Part shown: positions 35,904 to 46,621 of the stretch, in pieces
How positions within the stretch are numbered: the first letter of the stretch is position 1
Layout: each line of letters starts with the position of its first letter
Source: Lophium mytilinum
Taxonomy: Eukaryota > Ascomycota > Dothideomycetes > Mytilinidiales > Mytilinidiaceae
Length of the DNA stretch: 64,000 nucleotides
Reading direction: 5' to 3'
Assembly (NCBI GenBank): GCA_010093605.1
Contig: MU004187.1
Span: 811,383 to 875,382 of the forward strand
Notes under the pieces: generated by a model
Told to the model about the DNA's origin: nothing
Seen by the model: the letters and a program-made list of their open reading frames with translations, nothing else
Databases searched by the model: none
Translations under genes and position numbers: made by a program

Positions 35904-37381
35904 CTACACGTGCTTCCACCCTTCAGCCCTCTGTTCTGTCCTCGCCTCAATGGGAGTAATCATATCCTCCATGCTCTCACTCTCAATATCCCTCCCCTTC
36001 TTCCCCTCAACCCGATATGTGCTCGTAACAACTATGTCCCCCTTCCCATTCTCAGTCCCTCCATTCATTGAGCTCAGTTTGAACCCACTCGATGCCGGAT
36101 CCCTTTGTTTGCTACGAAAGCGGCAGAAGAAGGAGAGTGGATGAGAGCCCGATTTCGAATTTGAGGCATCGAGAGACGAAAATAGCCCGGGGAGGTGACG
36201 CTTGGCGAAGGGCTTCAAGACAGTGAGACAATTACAAATGACGCCGAAGTTTAGCTCGATGCTGGACCAAACGCAGGTGGTAGCTTCGTAGTAGGTTATA
36301 TCGGGTTTGTTTTGGAGGTGCATGGTGTAGGTAATTCGGACAATGGATGTGAAAACGACGCTGTGAATGTGGATTCTTAGCATTCCCTAAATAAGAAGGG
36401 AAATGCCGGATATGGGACTGTAGGGAAGACGAACCTGGAGCCGATCATGAATACAAAACCCAGTACTATCTTCTGAGGTAGCGGCATTTGCAGCTTAATT
36501 AGCATTGGCAGTGGCATCACCATCATGGCGAAGTCGGTGGCGATATTCAGAATCGCCTGCCTTAGCGCAAGTTGATTGAGACAGTTTTCGTTGGCAGCAT
36601 CGGTCGGTTGGCATCCTGCGCCAACAATGAATATAGTGGCAAGACTGTATGCGGTGATGATGAAGGCGATTATGTAAACACAAATGCGGAACCATTTGTT
36701 TGGATTGACTCGGTGATATCTACGACTGTTAGTCTTCCGAATTGATCGGGATCATGGCGTGTCCGACGTGAACGCGGAGTGTGCCCACAGGAGGAGAATT
36801 GAGAATTTCGTTAGCATTGGCGACTAGTTATAAGTGATGACGATTCCAATCAAAAGCTTTGCAAACACAGTTAGAAGCCATCCCCTGGTCTCAATCGTGA
36901 ATCAACATATCTTACTTTGAGATACATAGTCATGGCTGTCGCTGGGTTATCCCATATATGTCTTCCAAAGCCATAATTCATGCCTTCAATGCTTCTTAGT
37001 GTTAAAACAAATTGTTAGACGTAGGTATGCACTCACACACGACGCAGAGAGCGAACATTGCAATCGAAAATAGCTATGCCGGGAAACTAGCAATGGCTTC
37101 CATAAAAGGACTTCTAAAGCATACTATAGCAAGTACAATAGCGACTGTAATGTGTAAAAAGATGAATACCATTTTCTGGGCGGATACTACTCACGGTCAT
37201 CCCAACCAAACCTTTTCGGGATGCAACCCCTCGTGTACAGGCGCAGTCCCAGAACAACGAAAGCCGCAGCGAAAGTGCAAGAATAAGTCAGTATGAACCT
37301 CTGTTGAACAGGAGTTCGGCCGTAGAAACTTGGCTCCTGGCCTTTAGGCGGTGGCATAGCTAGGATGATCGTGGTAGCCAT
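35904..37381 (-). pseudogene. Rhodopsin-like fungal integral membrane protein, apparently decayed
   Basis: Minus-strand segments match the seven-helix fungal rhodopsin-like family (Rhodopsin/SAT4-type) in order. They are the ATG at 37381 with FILTYSCTFAAAFVVLGLRLYTRG, ending CIPKRFGWDD at a donor (37194); then VAIVLAIV; YGFGRHIWDNPATAMTMYLK; TKFSILLLW; NPNKWFRICVYIIAF...LATIFIVGAGCQP; NCLNQLALRQAILNIATDFAMMVMPLPMLIKLQMP; and 35904-36383 with IHSVVFTSIVRI and the cytoplasmic tail. YGFGRHIWD, DD in the first loop and the C.P...AN.NC segment are family hallmarks. In-frame stops occur in at least two of the middle segments (near 37.07 kb and 36.83 kb), so the gene looks broken unless extra introns remove them. 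Such proteins sit in the plasma membrane; ligands are mostly unknown. Confidence 0.65.
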
Positions 37382-38789
37382 AGTGGAGTGATAAATTGAT
37401 CGAGGGAGAACGCAGAAGAGGGCTGACCGATACTTCGAGGTTGACGTGAGACAGGAGGGTCGGTGAGGCTCAAAGGCGCTTGAAGGGCTGTCTCGATGGG
37501 GCGAGTTTTCCATACGCTTGGGGAGAGTCAAGCATTCTAAGACACCCTGCACTGGGGTCGGATGCGGGGATTGGTTTGGAAGGTCGCCCCTTCAAGGGCC
37601 CTTTTGAGGTAGTCTCTCGCGAGCCCTTGAGAGTAAAGAAACTTTACGGTGTTCAGCCGCATTTGGACTGATTCGGTGGCGGCGGAGAGAGCCGAGTGAA
37701 AGGGGTTACTTCACCTCTAAGTGAATGTGCCCCAGGGTACAACGCTGCGTATAAAATTAGATACTTAAAGGTTTAGGGAACGTAACCGGTATACTCTCAG
37801 CTGGCTATGAAAGAGTGAAAGTGAGTCTGTTCTCTCACACAAGCATGTCAGATCACAATAGCGAGATCTTCACAATCCCTAGGTCTCGAAGCCCGGTATT
37901 AGTATGATGATCTAAGACTCATTTAGGAATCCGCCAGTCGGGGAACAGCATCCAATCAATTCGCACCCCTGGAGCGTGTTAGTTACAAGCTAATCGAGTC
38001 ATATACCCTTCAAGGAACCTGCGTGCTACAGTGAGTATAGATATAGCCCCCAGCCTTTGACTAACAATACCGCCCAAGCTGGACAGTGGTAGCTCAGTAG
38101 AACTCTTTCCATATACCAGCAATAAATCAGGTGTGAGTGTCTTTTGCTAGCCGTACTGTTCGAGCGAGTCTTGCAATGCGGAAAATAAGGCAAACAATCA
38201 ACTCACCCTCTATCAACAGTAATCTACCTCCGGGACGAAGACGATATTTTCCGTCTGTTTGTGACATGCGATTCGCAGTAGAACTGGACTATATAATCCT
38301 GTCCACTAGAAATCCCAACTGCCCAGCCATCGACGACAATGACCTTAGGCATCAGACCCACAAAAGTTCTCTTGGCAACGGTACGCCAACGCCAACTAAG
38401 GCCGGCCCGTTCCCGTCCCGCTGTCACGCTAGAGACATCCCGAAGTGCTTTGCGTCTCGAGAATGCCGATTGGGTACCTCCGTAAAGGAACCCCCCGCAT
38501 CCGGACGGGTCAGCATAGCCGATGCGGCACGGTAAGTAGGGTCTAGGTTCGCTTCGTATGTTGATTGCTCGGATCCTTCCAACGAAGTCTAACGTCTGTG
38601 ACTAGGTGTTTGACCCACTTACCATATTGTGGGTCGCTGAGAACTAATGCAACCACGCACGTCCACGTTGTCTTTGCTGACGTACCTTTTGGGCATGTAA
38701 GCGAAGGTCGTCTTATCTGCGGAATTCTGCTTTATATACCGGCCAGAAGTACCGTCGTCTGGGCCCAAGATAGATTCTCTATATCGACA
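37382..38789. other. Intergenic, no gene seen
   Basis: No supported gene between two divergent decayed genes. Short frames at 38137-38535 and on the opposite strand show no features. Confidence 0.5.
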
Positions 38790-40714
38790 ATGGGGACTTT
38801 GACCCAGCCAGTCGTGCTGGCGGTCGCCCGCGAACAGTCATCGACTGGAAATTTGTTGGTCTCGGCCTGCATTTCGCCCTTCGTTCTGCACCGGGTATTT
38901 CTCAAGAGAGTTGAGGTCGAATTCCGCCCCGTCTCATTAGGCGCATGTTTTGGTGTCGCGTTCGTTGTGCTAGTGTATTGTTCTGGTTTTCTTCTGGCAA
39001 TGGCATCCAGCGTCAGCTTCCTCGTGTCATTATGGGTGGATATGCTCGTCTACCGTCTTGCGTTCCATTCTCAAAAGCATTTCCCGGGGCCAGTACCTGC
39101 GAAACTTTCCAAGTTCTGGGCCGCGAAGCAAGTTCTCGACTCAAACTATGAGTGGTACACAGTTGCGTTGGTTTTGAAGGCAAAATATGAAATATGGCGA
39201 TTATGTTCGAACAGGTAACGAGCCCAATAACCCCTCGGCTTAGTATGGACCTGACGGTGCAACGCAGGGCCTCGAGAATTACTTATATTTGACCTCGAAG
39301 CAATTGCGCCTGTACTCGGATACTCGTCAAAGACGCTCAAAGGACCTTTTTACGACTCTATGGAAGACTCCGTGAATACCACTCGGGACAAGGAGTTCCA
39401 CCGCAAGAGACGTAAGATCTGGGATGATGCTATGAAGACCTGTAAGATTTTCTATATTGTTCAGTGCGAGTTAATATCTTGCTTACCACTCCTACTAGCT
39501 CTTGCCGACTATACACCTCGCATCGAAGACTCCACAGACAAGCTCTCGCACGGATCGGACGACACGCAGACTAGGCAATTATTTTGAATGATCTCATGAT
39601 ACACTACAACTACGATGTGATGAGCTTACTAGCGTATGGAAAATTGATGGGCTTTGTTGAAGGGAAATCAACTGAGGTCGCTGATTCGATCCTGAAGATT
39701 ATTATGGATGGTGGTTATGCAATTGGACTCTTACTTCATGTTCCGTGGCTTTTCACCATCGTCACGACATTTGCTTTTGCAATAGGGCCTCTGAAGCAAT
39801 GGAACGATCGGTCGAGGCATGAGATCGACGAACGCAAGAAGGTACGTCTATATCCTAAACCACAATTAGCTCTGGAAACATTTCAATGAGAAACCCGCAG
39901 TGCTCATCACTATCCGTTCATTGACACTACACCTACCTTCTCTCGGCTTTTCTGTACTTTGTCCCTTTCATACTTTACTAATCTCATGAAGGTCCAAAAC
40001 CCCAAACCAGACCTAATGGCCCATCTCATCACGTCCACTCCCGACGACCACGCTGGCCGCGAACTTCTCTTCAGCGAATCTCGCCTTATCATCTCCGCGG
40101 GCTCAGACACTACCGCAACCGCGTTGACCTTCCTCTCTGTACTCCTTTCCCTCCCAGAGCAGTCAGCCACTCTCGCCAACCTCCGCACTGGACTGGACTG
40201 CATTTTCTCCAAGCCCTCCAACGACAAAGGGGCTTTCAGCTGCATGCGTCCCCTACCCATACTAGACGCCGTGATTAACGAAGGCCTTCGACTGTACCCT
40301 AGCGTATACTTCCCCAGCCAGCGCGTCACCCCCGCCGCAGGAATGACAATCAATGGACGCTATATTCCGGGAGACATAAATATCTCCATCCCAGCCTACG
40401 CGCTCTCCCATGACCCAAGATGCTTTGAACAGCCGGATGAGTTCATCCCTGAGCGGTGGACCACGCGTCCGGAGCTTACTATCAACAAAGCAGGATCTAT
40501 GCCGTTTATGACTGGGCCGTATGACTGTGCCGGGAAGAAGTTGGCGATGATGGAGCTGAGGAGTGTGGTGGCGAAGATTGTGAAGGATTGGAATTGGAAG
40601 GTTATAGGAGAGGGTGGGGAGAAGTGGGATCGGGCAGCGTGGTTTGGAGGCGTTAAAGACCATTCCATAGCTGGGGCGCCAAAGGCAAGGGTCGTGTTTG
40701 AAAAGAGGGTCTGA
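38790..40714 (+). pseudogene. Cytochrome P450 monooxygenase, apparently decayed
   Basis: The ATG at 38790 starts a membrane-anchored P450: several N-terminal hydrophobic segments, then the hinge FPGPVPAKLSKFWA. Downstream are helix C (HRKRRKIWDDAM), the I-helix AGSDTTATAL, the ExxR segment NEGLRLYP, PERW, and the heme loop FMTGPYDCAG with its cysteine ligand. Introns are visible at 39215-39267 and from about 39438 to 39500, with another near 39842-39990. A 7-bp tandem duplication (AAATATG twice, about 39182-39195) shifts the frame just before KYGDYVRTG, and a second frame disturbance with a stop lies near 39.53-39.58 kb. The product would be a microsomal heme-thiolate oxidase of unknown substrate. 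Without its interruptions it would match the usual length of about 500-550 residues. Confidence 0.75.
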
Positions 40715-41233
40715 TGGATGGGTATGCCTTGACATTAAGTGATACAGACTAGACTTAGAGGTTTCTTTGATGATTAGCAAAGTGCTTTTGTGTGATGGAA
40801 GGTTTGATGGTAAGGTGCGTAGCATTGAAACAAGAAGCTGTTGGTATCAGAACTCCGTAATTGTCTTGTTTACCTCTTCAACAACTCTCTATGCTAGTAA
40901 AGATCTTACTCCCCTTCTTGTCCTTCAATCTGTACTCTTTCTACAGGCCGTTTCATGGTAGGGAAAACCCCAACTGATCTCGGCCCTTCTTTCCCCCCGT
41001 AAATCCTCCTTAGCCTCCAGTTGAAGGGTGTCATCGCCTGTGACAAAAGAGTAGCGGAAGAATAGCCATTCCGGGTCCCGGTGCCCACAAAGGCCAGCTC
41101 GCCTGAAATTGAACCCTTGCCAGGCCCATCACACAAACATCAGCTTCAACATCATCAGACCAATCCATCTTTACTTCCACCCCTCAGCGAACCTCGAAGC
41201 CCTCCACGGTCTCAGGTTCCAATTGCCCTCATC
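40715..41233. other. Intergenic upstream of P9
   Basis: No supported gene. The frame of P9 is open for 51 codons upstream of its ATG, so part of this may be leader sequence. Confidence 0.5.
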
Positions 41234-42421
41234 ATGTCTGGCAACCCGAACAACAGAGCCCCTGGCACGCCTAGCCAGCGAGGCCAGCAAGACCGGCGAG
41301 GCCAACAGTCTTCGCGCGGTGGTCATGGAGGTAGCCCTGGAGCCTCTCAACCGGGAAACTTCCAGCCCACTGGAGCGGGTGCCTCTGGGGAAAACCCAGA
41401 CTGGAATCGTGGATCTCCCCTCCAACCCCACACCTCCCACGCCTCGGCCTATGGCATGTCCTCATCGCCCCCCCAGCCCCATCAGTCCGGAGGCATGCAG
41501 GACCCAAGCCAAGGAGGTCGTTACCCCCCGGCTTCACGCCTGGCCGCGCAATCCTATGGATCGCCGCACAATCTACACGCCCGCCAGATCTCGGATCCTG
41601 ATACGGCGCGATCACACCGTGACTTCGGTCTGATTCTCTCAGACATCAACCAAGCCCGGCTTCGTCTGAACACTATCATCTGGCGTCCTCAAGCTGTGGA
41701 CCAGACCGTCCCTGACTACAAGGACCCAAATGTAATCTGGAGGCACGTTCGCGACCTGAAGCGAGCGATGCTCAACATTACAGGCTGCGTTGACAATGAC
41801 ACTCTATACTACACGCACTGGAGCCCGAGGAGCCGCCACGACGAACGAGATGTAGAGGCCATCTGCTGGGCCATCATGGAGGAGCTTAGGAAACTGCATC
41901 ACCATAAGATTGGTGCCACATCATGGCACTATCGCTCCTTCATTGGGGCCCATGAGGTCGACGAAGACGCGGATGCTACTCGTCGCGATCGCCAGTTGAA
42001 CTGGGCAAATCGGTTCAGACTTATCGTGAGCCTGTTAGGTCGAAGCAAGACGCTTTGCGACGTCGCCATGATGAAAGGGCATTTGGAGCTGTTGATAATC
42101 TCACCTTATCGTATGGCCAATGCGTACAATGTCCCCATTGTCGCCGAAAACGATGCTCCGATCTTGACGCAGCCTCGCGGTGCAGGAGAGCCCGCTGCCC
42201 CTGAGTGGCCCTCTGCTCAGGCGACGCCATCTAGACGCGGCCGCGGCGCATCCGGTGACCTTGGGGCGCTCAGCCCGACACGCGGCCCTCCAGGATCTTG
42301 GGGCAGTCTTGGCGGAAGACGTGGTAGCCGTAGTGGTGGTTTGGATGGCGCTCATGACGAAGAAGATCAAGATAACGACTTCGTCCAAGGCGGACTGCTC
42401 TACGATCCGTACATCCAGTAG
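41234..42421 (+). CDS. Cluster paralogue P9, intronless
   Basis: This is a single exon of 395 residues from the ATG at 41234 (MSGNPNNRAPG). The N-terminal 140 residues are Gly/Gln/Pro/Ser-rich with RGG-like clusters (RGQQDRRGQQSSRGGHGG), a composition seen in RNA-binding or phase-separating proteins. The domain is at about residues 145-300: IIWRPQAVDQTVP, HVRDLKRAMLNITGCVDND, VEAICWAIMEELRKLHHHKIG, LNWANRFRLIVSLLGRSKTLC, and MKGHLELLIISP. The C-terminus is again Arg/Gly/Ser-rich (RRGRGASG, GGRRGSRSGG) and ends acidic. By domain sequence it resembles P10 most (CVDND / CMDADTE and V(D)AI(C/A)W). The function is unknown. Confidence 0.85.
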   Translation: MSGNPNNRAPGTPSQRGQQDRRGQQSSRGGHGGSPGASQPGNFQPTGAGASGENPDWNRGSPLQPHTSHASAYGMSSSPPQPHQSGGMQDPSQGGRYPPASRLAAQSYGSPHNLHARQISDPDTARSHRDFGLILSDINQARLRLNTIIWRPQAVDQTVPDYKDPNVIWRHVRDLKRAMLNITGCVDNDTLYYTHWSPRSRHDERDVEAICWAIMEELRKLHHHKIGATSWHYRSFIGAHEVDEDADATRRDRQLNWANRFRLIVSLLGRSKTLCDVAMMKGHLELLIISPYRMANAYNVPIVAENDAPILTQPRGAGEPAAPEWPSAQATPSRRGRGASGDLGALSPTRGPPGSWGSLGGRRGSRSGGLDGAHDEEDQDNDFVQGGLLYDPYIQ

Positions 42422-44380
42422 GACAACTCTCAAGCTGAACAGCGGCTGGCTTTCTCCGACCATTTCCATCCACCAAAAGCACTAGCCCTCTCCTCCCTCT
42501 GAGCACAAAAGTTCCCCCTTCCCCCTGCTTCAACAACTCCCGTCTTCCCTAATTCCCCTATCTCCCGACACTGTGTTTCCTTTCTTTGGTTTGTTTCTTT
42601 CGGTCTTGCTCTAGCACATGCGTCATGGCGTACAGACAGGACGGTTCGTGGTGCAGGTAATCCCCATTGCGAGTAATACCCTTCGCGAGCAGCAGGTCAT
42701 TGGCCCCACTACGGGAGGATAGGTAGCAGTCTCGAGGAGACAGAAAACTACAAAGATAAACAAATATTAGGTTTAGACCCATGTGTCAAGCCTGATTCTA
42801 GTGATAACGGTAGATTTTTTTGAGTGTGATGTGATCTTTTTGTCCCAGTAAATGACCAGTAACTAACCGTCCCGTATCTACACGTGACCCTCACGTGACC
42901 CTTTTACATCGTTGCAACATAGTAGCATACCTTGACCTACAATCTAAGTACTCTTACACTATAATGGACAGCTGCTGAGAAAGGGGTCATCCTACAAGTG
43001 CTAAATGTATTCTCATCAAATAGACGGTTGAATGGGGTATGACGGGCGAAAGCTAATCTAATACCCAGAATTTTCTTTCACAACACCAGAAAGCAGAATA
43101 CTCCTGTCTCTCTAGCACCTCGTCCGCCTTTCTTTTTCACCTATCTGCACATTATCCACGTTCCCATCCTCGCCATCATCACCAATGCCTCCTCCGCTTC
43201 GCCAACGGATACTTCGCCAGCCTCAACAACCGCGCCTTGTTCTTCTTTGTTCTCCTAAAGAAGCATTTTTATTATCCCAGAGCCTGCACAATGACCACTT
43301 ACCTCTGCTCAGAGTCAATCACGAGGTCCATAATCCCCAGCCCTGGCTTTAAGTCATTGCTGGCTGACCGCAACCTCGAATCTCTCCGCCGAAGCCAGAT
43401 TACTTCCACCAACACCACCAATTTCACAGTTTCTGGTTCATTGAGCCTCTGCATCTCGCAGTGACTACTCTAGAGTTCTCGATACTCTGCAAGGATTCCT
43501 AGCTATGGAGCAATTTATCGTGACAGGTGTGGCGTTGTAGAGGCCGTAGGTAGTCCGCGCATCGTAGCTTTGTTGGTGATGGCGAGCATGGTGGTGGTTT
43601 GATTCGAAGAGGCCTTTAACACGTATTGTGAGAGACGTTCAAGGAGAGTGTGAGTATTGTCGAGTCATATGTACTGGGAGAGGATTGGGAAAACTGGTAC
43701 TCTTGGAAGAGCTTGAAAAGAGGGAGGTGGAGCCCGGTAGCCAAGCTGGAACGAGAATGGGTTAGCCAAGGAGGATGACGATCACATAAGATGGCGAGAG
43801 ATATTCCTGGATCTTACATCAGTATATCGTCTACTACGACTGGTCTAGTTTAGCTCAAATGGGGGTTCTACGTGTAGCGTTAGGGATTGGGATTTAGAGA
43901 CAGATTATGATGCTAGGACCTTGATATGACGGAACGTAGCATAAAAATAGTCACATCTAGGAGTTTAGCTGACCCAAAGTTCATTTCGCGTTTTTAGATG
44001 AGCTGGCGATGCGTGGTTGACTTGTACTGTTGAAGTGTTACATAGGTTCATCTACGGACGCATTTTAGGCTTCAGAAGAGCTCAACCCAGTGGAGAGGTG
44101 TCTGCAAGCTGTGCGTATCATCATGCTTACTAACTCTACTCTATTCCGGAGCTGATATTCTGTAATAGCGGTGCTGTGGTCGCTCCCTGGCAATGATGCC
44201 GGGCCGCTGCCTGCCGTTCACTCCAGGGCTCGGACTGGGGCAAAACGCCGCTAGCGAACTTTCAGCCCACAAATTCTTTTTCCAGCTCGTACTTGTTCTT
44301 TGGATCAATCCACTTCTATCACAAGCAAACCTACTCCACCTACTTCTCAACATCACTCCATCGGTCTAGTCAAGTCCATC
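42422..44380. other. Intergenic P9 to 44.4 kb gene
   Basis: No supported gene in about 2 kb. A short frame starting at 43187 (MPPPLRQRILRQ) runs about 57 codons and might be a gene remnant. CACGTGAC motifs occur twice at about 42880-42900. Confidence 0.5.
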
Positions 44381-45805
44381 ATGTCTTCAGGAAATGGTCC
44401 AGACCATCCAGATCGTGCCGACTCTCCCTCTCTTGAGGAACTTCTTGCTCCAGTGACGGCATATGTTCAACAGAACAGGCATAGCGGCCCGCCTCCACCG
44501 ACGACAGGGCCAATAGTGCCACAGAACACAGTGGCAAGCAACGCTCAGCCGGACCGCTCCTACCAGGCCTACCACGCTGGTGACCAGATCGAAGATGCAG
44601 CACACGGCTTTGGGGCAAGCTCCCGCGTGGTTGAGGGACCTCAAGACGTTGGAACCCACACCAACCCTATCAACGTTGACGACGATGACGATCTGTACGC
44701 CGATCCTCCGCCTATCGTCCATCCTTCTGGCACGCCTGGTAACGCCCTTGGGCCAATCCTGGCGGCGTCAAACACGCAGCAAAACACTGCTCCTATCCCT
44801 CATATTCCCCAACCACAGCCAGCCTTGGGCCAAAACACTGCCACTGCCGGCCCTCCACAGCCGCTGCGTCTCTTGAGCGGGCAGGTTATCACACCGACTG
44901 GATGGACTCCTCCACCTCCCGTGGCTCGTCCAGTCCCACAACCCCTCCAACTGCTCTCAGGTGCAGTAATAGCGCCCACCACACTGCCACCCCCTGCTCC
45001 CCGCCCAGGACGTGGTGGACGTTCGACTGGGTCGCGAGCAGTCGCTAGTTCATCATCTGCGGGCCAAGCCACCTTTCCTCCCCCAGCCGCACCTCATGGA
45101 CAAGGGGCTCAGACTCAGACAGCAGCGTCCGGGCCCCTCCCCCCTATTGGTCTCAATTCAGCCGCTCCAGCAGCACAGACTGCCACTCTCGTCACCCAAG
45201 CTACGCCCGCACAACACGCTGCGTCTCATGCTGGGACGTTGCGTGGCCCCACAAACTTCGACAACTCCGCCACGGACCCTGTCTTACTCCAGTCGCTGGT
45301 TCCGGCTATAGACGCTCAAGCTACTACTAGCACAAATGAAGTCGCCCGAGAACCTCCTACTACTCGTGAGGATTCACCAAGCACCGCTGAAGATGTCGAA
45401 GTGCCAGAGGCCTTTGAGCAGCGCTTTGGTGACGACGGCGGCGTGGGTGTAACGGATACTCTCGTGGCAAACATAGAGGGGTATGAGAGCCCAGAGACCC
45501 TCACCGTCGCCGAAGAGCCGCACCAGGAGGCCCCTACCCCTGTCCCGGGACGTCACCCTCCCCAGTCGGTTAGAGGAGCGACAGTGCAGCCCTCAGTGTC
45601 CGGACCTGCCACCGCCCCTGCGCACGTCGCGGGAGATGACATGTTTAGTGCTGCAAACCTAGCCGCCTTTGACGCTCGGTTCGACAACGAGCCGGAGGAC
45701 GAAGAGGAGGCTAAGCAGAAGGAAGAAAAGGATGATGAGGACGATGAGGGCGATGAGGATGAGGACGATGACGAGGAGCTGGAAGACTTCAATTCCAGAG
45801 AATAA
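44381..45805 (+). CDS. Pro/Ala-rich disordered protein with acidic tail
   Basis: This is a single exon of 474 residues from the ATG at 44381; the open frame starts earlier without an ATG. The cluster domain is absent. The protein is Pro, Ala, Gln and Thr-rich. A duplicated segment reads QPLRLLSGQVITPTGWTPPPP and then QPLQLLSGAVIAPTTLPPP. An early acidic stretch (INVDDDDDLY) and a C-terminal run of about 35 Glu/Asp/Lys residues frame it. FDARFDNEPEDEEE begins the acidic tail. Acidic tails of this type occur in histone-binding and other nuclear proteins, but nothing here proves that role. It shares position and composition with the cluster genes, so it may be a domain-less member or partner. 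Confidence 0.7.
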   Translation: MSSGNGPDHPDRADSPSLEELLAPVTAYVQQNRHSGPPPPTTGPIVPQNTVASNAQPDRSYQAYHAGDQIEDAAHGFGASSRVVEGPQDVGTHTNPINVDDDDDLYADPPPIVHPSGTPGNALGPILAASNTQQNTAPIPHIPQPQPALGQNTATAGPPQPLRLLSGQVITPTGWTPPPPVARPVPQPLQLLSGAVIAPTTLPPPAPRPGRGGRSTGSRAVASSSSAGQATFPPPAAPHGQGAQTQTAASGPLPPIGLNSAAPAAQTATLVTQATPAQHAASHAGTLRGPTNFDNSATDPVLLQSLVPAIDAQATTSTNEVAREPPTTREDSPSTAEDVEVPEAFEQRFGDDGGVGVTDTLVANIEGYESPETLTVAEEPHQEAPTPVPGRHPPQSVRGATVQPSVSGPATAPAHVAGDDMFSAANLAAFDARFDNEPEDEEEAKQKEEKDDEDDEGDEDEDDDEELEDFNSRE

Positions 45806-46621
45806 GTGGGTGGAGTTGACGGCAAAGAAAGTAGGTTCGGGGTCTCCAGGTGATTGTTAAAAGGTGCAGAGTCGATAAAAAGCGGGACCCGAGATAGACC
45901 TAGATGCTTGGTGTAAAGTTGATAGTCAGATACTACTATGACTACAATTACTCTCCTGAAACCCACTCTAATTCGCACGACTTACTCAGGTGGTTTGCCA
46001 TGCTCATGCCGGCGTCACCGGGCCTCCACAGTGTTGAATAAATGGTAATGGGATGTCGTGGCCAAGACACATTATATTATATGTGCCATAAGTACTCGAC
46101 TTGTACGAGGGCATAGATGCATCAGGGAGTCTTCACAACACTATATTGATTCAGAAAAGACGTATTACTCGCTAGTCCACATATCAGACTTCCTCCAATT
46201 CTGCCCTTATGCACTGCAAGAACGGCTTTCCAACCTCTACTACCTGTGATTTGAAGCACTGGTTGAAGCATTTCTGCCCACTCATGCCGCTGGCAGAGGT
46301 GCTCTGCATCATCCTAAAAGTCGCCGCCGGTTCTAGTCTTTGAGCCTCTGCCGATCTAGTCTGCCTACGTGAAGATAGTGAATTGTCCGTACTTTCAGGA
46401 AGGCTGCCTACCCCTACATCATGGAGCCTTGTACCTCACAGTTTCACGGTGGCGTTGACATGATGGGTAATGTCAATTCACCAGTCCATGGGTCTATATA
46501 TTATGGGCCTGAACTCCGGAACCTGCCACGTCATCAAAACGTTCGCGTCATCAACCAACCACACACCACCAACATCACAGCCTTCCCAATTGCATTGTCC
46601 AATTAGAGCCAGTCAGAAAAT
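45806..46621. other. Intergenic upstream of SAP-like gene
   Basis: No independent gene is supported. The frame 46421-46606 (61 residues, starting MEPCTSQFHGG) is in the same phase as the following gene and separated from its ATG by one stop codon. It could be an upstream exon joined by an intron or an unrelated leader frame. Confidence 0.45.

Noticed and set aside
43187-43464. Short frames starting MPPPLRQR and MFFFVLL
   Set aside because: They are short, overlap in different phases and lack any recognised family; at most a gene remnant.
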